NCBI GenBank assembly: GCA_017554405.1
Contig: JAFZIK010000017.1
Coordinates: forward strand, 1-63,283
Length of the DNA: 63,283 nt
Direction: 5' to 3'
DNA from: Clostridia bacterium
GTDB taxonomy: Bacteria > Bacillota > Clostridia > Oscillospirales > Acutalibacteraceae
The position numbers and the translations under genes were made by a program. Positions 61,336-63,283 of this stretch are shown here, piece by piece. Below the pieces are notes generated by a model that was not told where the DNA came from, did not search any database, and saw only the letters and a program-made list of their open reading frames with translations. Each line of letters begins with the position of its first letter. The stretch's first letter is position 1.

Positions 61336-61707
61336 ATGGAGCATATTATTCACGACGAAAAGAACGGGCTTGATTACGAACTCGTAGGCGATTATTACAT
61401 ACCTTGCCTTGAAGCCCCTGAAGCGCCAAAGGTCGGAAGATTCGGGATGTTGTATCACGATTATTTGCGTAAGCATAAGAAAATTACATGTTCGGGGCTT
61501 ATACTTTCTGGAAAACTGAAAGAGCATATTGAAGATGTTGACCGTCAGGCGGAAGAGATGTTTTCGCAACTGGCGGACAAAATGAAGCAATCCGAAGGTG
61601 TTACCGAACAACTCAAAACAAAGAATCAAATGCTGTGGGTCGCGCGGATGAACAACATCCGAAGCAGGGCTACGGAAATAGTAATAAAAGAAATAATATA
61701 CAACTAA
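61336..61707 (+). CDS. tnpV: TnpV-type transposon-encoded protein
   Basis: 123 residues from ATG 61336 (GTGGGG about 8 bases upstream; TTG 61330 is an alternative). The pattern is the TnpV family: a GDYYIPCLEAPE opening, a middle YLRKHKKITCSGLILSGKLKEHI, and VTEQLKTKNQMLWVARMNNIRSRATEIV at the end. TnpV belongs to Tn4451-like mobilisable elements, whose recombinase gene tnpX is not in this window. It is thus a remnant or cargo piece of a mobile element. Confidence 0.8.
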   Translation: MEHIIHDEKNGLDYELVGDYYIPCLEAPEAPKVGRFGMLYHDYLRKHKKITCSGLILSGKLKEHIEDVDRQAEEMFSQLADKMKQSEGVTEQLKTKNQMLWVARMNNIRSRATEIVIKEIIYN

Positions 61708-61710
61708 AGT

Positions 61711-61734
61711 TAGCGGCGGAAAATTCCGCCGCTA
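61711..61734. repeat. Perfect hairpin behind tnpV
   Basis: An 11-bp stem (61711-61721 with 61724-61734) with a 2-nt loop between two convergent genes. There is no T run on the proper side of either strand, so termination is uncertain. Confidence 0.5.
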
Positions 61735-61753
61735 AAAAATATTATGAGTATTT

Positions 61754-62338
61754 CTATCCGTAGGTTTTAATGATTTCTTCCGCTATTTGTCGGCGTGAAA
61801 CGCAGCGGTCCATTGCCTGCTTTTCTATGTAACGGTGAGCGTCCGGCTCGGTCATTTTAAGTTCGCCGATTAGTAACCATTTAGCGCGGTTGACAAGACG
61901 GATTTCGTTCATTTTTTCTTCGATAGAAAGCGTCTTTTTCTCGGTTTTCCGTATTCGTTCTCTGGCGCTTATAAGCCAGCCCGAAGCGATTTCCAGCACC
62001 GCGCGGGAAGTTGGCTTTTGAAGCATAAACACGCCGTGCTCGGCGAGTTTGCCGTAAGTATCATCATACTGTTCGGCACGGGCTAAAAACAATACCACCG
62101 CGTTATAAGACGTTACGGTATCAATGGCAAAACGAAGACCGTAATCGTCAGGCAGCGGTGAATTTACTATCACAATATCAAAATCGCGCTCACCTATAGC
62201 GCGTTTTGCCGCACTGATATTAGTTACGGTATTTACCGGTGAGAACAAAGGAACGGAAAAGATCTCGGGTATTGCCTGATTAAATTTTTCTGCGGCAGAT
62301 ACAATAAGCACGCTGTAAACCTGTTTTTTAAGGCTCAA
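61754..62338 (-). CDS. ANTAR-domain regulator with pseudo-receiver
   Basis: 194 residues from TTG 62338, chosen because GGGGAGG lies 6-8 bases upstream; a 19-residue longer ATG frame has no ribosome site. The N-terminal part (VYSVLIVSAAEKFNQAI, DIVIVNSPLPDDYGL) has the receiver fold, but the phosphate-accepting Asp position carries Asn. The C-terminal ANTAR domain (EIRLVNRAKWLLIGELKMTE, then HRYIEKQAMDRCVSRRQIAE) binds RNA hairpins and prevents transcription termination. Directly behind glnA, so it likely controls nitrogen-assimilation transcripts. Confidence 0.87.
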   Translation of the reverse strand: MSLKKQVYSVLIVSAAEKFNQAIPEIFSVPLFSPVNTVTNISAAKRAIGERDFDIVIVNSPLPDDYGLRFAIDTVTSYNAVVLFLARAEQYDDTYGKLAEHGVFMLQKPTSRAVLEIASGWLISARERIRKTEKKTLSIEEKMNEIRLVNRAKWLLIGELKMTEPDAHRYIEKQAMDRCVSRRQIAEEIIKTYG

Positions 62339-62431
62339 ATCCGTTCCTCCCCTCGTCGAGAACCTCGACGCGCAAATCGCGCAATCAAGTCTCATTGTTT
62401 TTTAAGGCACCTGCCTCGCGTTGATAAATTA

Positions 62432-63283
62432 TTACTTGCAGTATATATCGATTATTGCTTTCGGTATATATTTCTTTATAAAATCATCGTTTTGTGCGGC
62501 TTGCCTTGCTTCCTCTAAACTTCCGGGAAGTTTATGCAAATAACCGAGGTTCTCCTCATCGGCCTTATAAACATTGATGTCTATCGGTTCGGGCATTTCT
62601 TTATTATGTTTTATACCGTAGAGTCCCGCCCAAATCAGCAGAGCAAACGCAATATACGGGTTAGCGGCAGGATCGGGCGAGCGCAGTTCCGCGCGGCGGT
62701 ATTCCCCTTCAGCCGCAGGTATGCGGATAAGTTGTGAACGGTTTTCTTTACCCCACGAAACATATTTAGGCGCTTTTTTCTGCCCTAACCGCTTATATGA
62801 GTCCTCACGCGGATTTAAAAACAGCGTCATTGGTATCGCTTTTTCGAGTATGCCTGAGAGAAGCAGGCTGAAATTAGGCGCCGACTCCTTTGTCTTTGCC
62901 GAACAGTTTATATGAAAACCGTTACCGGCTGTGTCAGGAAGCGGCTTCGGTGAAAAGTCCGCAAAAAGACCGTTTCTGCGGGCAACGGTTTTTACAACCG
63001 TTTGAAAGGTCATAACGTTATCCGCGGCGGTAAGCGCATCGGAAAAACGGAAGTCTATCTCGTTTTGCCCCGGGCCCTCCTCGTGGTGTGAACTCTCGGG
63101 CATTATACCCATTTGCTCCAATGTCAGGCATATTTCACGGCGGACATTTTCGCCCTTATCTTCGGGAGCAATATCCATATACCCGGCGTTATCATAAGGG
63201 ATTTTGGTGGGATTATTCTTTTCGTCAAGTTCCATAAGATAAAATTCCTGCTCGGCGCCGAAATAGAAAGTGTATCCGGCGGC
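62432..63283 (-). CDS. glnA: Glutamine synthetase type I, C-terminal part (5' end outside window)
   Basis: The frame is open to the window edge at 63283 and encodes 283 residues. It makes glutamine from glutamate and ammonia. Typical parts: FGAEQEFYLMELD (metal Glu), SSHHEEGPGQNEIDF, FSPKPLPDTAGNGFHINCS, and NPREDSYKRLGQKKAPKYVSW, then the substrate loop SQLIRIPAAEGEYRRAELRSPDPAANPY. The C-terminus is of GS-I. The ANTAR gene follows, the clostridial arrangement. Confidence 0.93.
   Translation of the reverse strand, partial: AAGYTFYFGAEQEFYLMELDEKNNPTKIPYDNAGYMDIAPEDKGENVRREICLTLEQMGIMPESSHHEEGPGQNEIDFRFSDALTAADNVMTFQTVVKTVARRNGLFADFSPKPLPDTAGNGFHINCSAKTKESAPNFSLLLSGILEKAIPMTLFLNPREDSYKRLGQKKAPKYVSWGKENRSQLIRIPAAEGEYRRAELRSPDPAANPYIAFALLIWAGLYGIKHNKEMPEPIDINVYKADEENLGYLHKLPGSLEEARQAAQNDDFIKKYIPKAIIDIYCK

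Noticed and set aside
62350..62388. The two hairpins before the ANTAR gene as canonical ANTAR target RNA
   Set aside because: Their loops have 3 and 5 bases, not the hexaloop with fixed A1 and G4, and no terminator stem overlaps them.

Overview
The window reads as chromosome of a spore-forming Clostridia bacterium, most likely a gut Oscillospirales/Ruminococcaceae-type member. This taxon call is inference. It rests on the gpr-spoIIP pair, a YlmC/YmxH sporulation protein, AddAB instead of RecBCD, ThyX, the GlgC/GlgD pair, a PotABCD transporter and a TnpV remnant. DNA is of intermediate GC and densely packed, with many 4-11 base gene overlaps and several near-consensus TTGACA-17-TATAAT promoters.

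Layout: 1-1490 holds the end of cysteine synthase, a phosphopantetheinyl transferase, tRNA-Thr(CGT) and an XRE regulator. 1491-8241 is the addBA recombination operon. 8248-12704 is a minus-strand operon thyX-tmk-DJ-1-mltG-U32. 12818-16161 holds prs, then gpr-spoIIP and a small membrane protein. 16158-18104 is an operon of DUF5685, J-domain and membrane proteins. 18184-23699 is uvrB-RAYT-uvrA with REP-like repeats. 23700-31748 is an operon alr, ATP-grasp ligase, asnB-type amidotransferase, ABC exporter and GGDEF protein. 31806-38245 holds rlmB, a very odd P-type-ATPase-like protein, metG, tatD and a tiny ORF. 38289-43447 holds an SGNH hydrolase and potABCD with a long structured leader. 43450-50502 runs rhaBAD directly into zur-znuACB and a lipoprotein gene. 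50522-52231 holds a sirtuin, a GNAT enzyme and ylmC. 52301-58945 is a glycogen operon glgB-esterase-glgC-glgD-glgA. 59039-61740 is an accessory island: orphan mazF, tRNA-Leu(TAG), a hairpin array, an AT-richer methyltransferase, a truncated tRNA and tnpV. 61754-63283 is an ANTAR regulator and the 3' part of glutamine synthetase.

Four places deserve a second look. (1) The 32616-35384 product has the eight-helix plan and domain order of a P1B-type ATPase, but the CPx, DKTGT, TGD and GDGxND motifs are all lost, and it carries a roughly 370-residue disordered N-terminal extension. (2) The potABCD leader carries a 10-nt segment (39428-39437) exactly complementary to the potA Shine-Dalgarno region (39518-39527), with competing hairpins, as in a translational riboswitch. 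(3) The RAYT gene between uvrB and uvrA has two exact, oppositely oriented copies of a 27-nt palindromic repeat inside its reading frame, and a related copy lies downstream of uvrA. (4) The alr/ATP-grasp/asnB cluster resembles machinery for a D-Asp/D-Asn peptidoglycan cross-bridge.

All functional calls come from reading translations and motifs. No database search was run.
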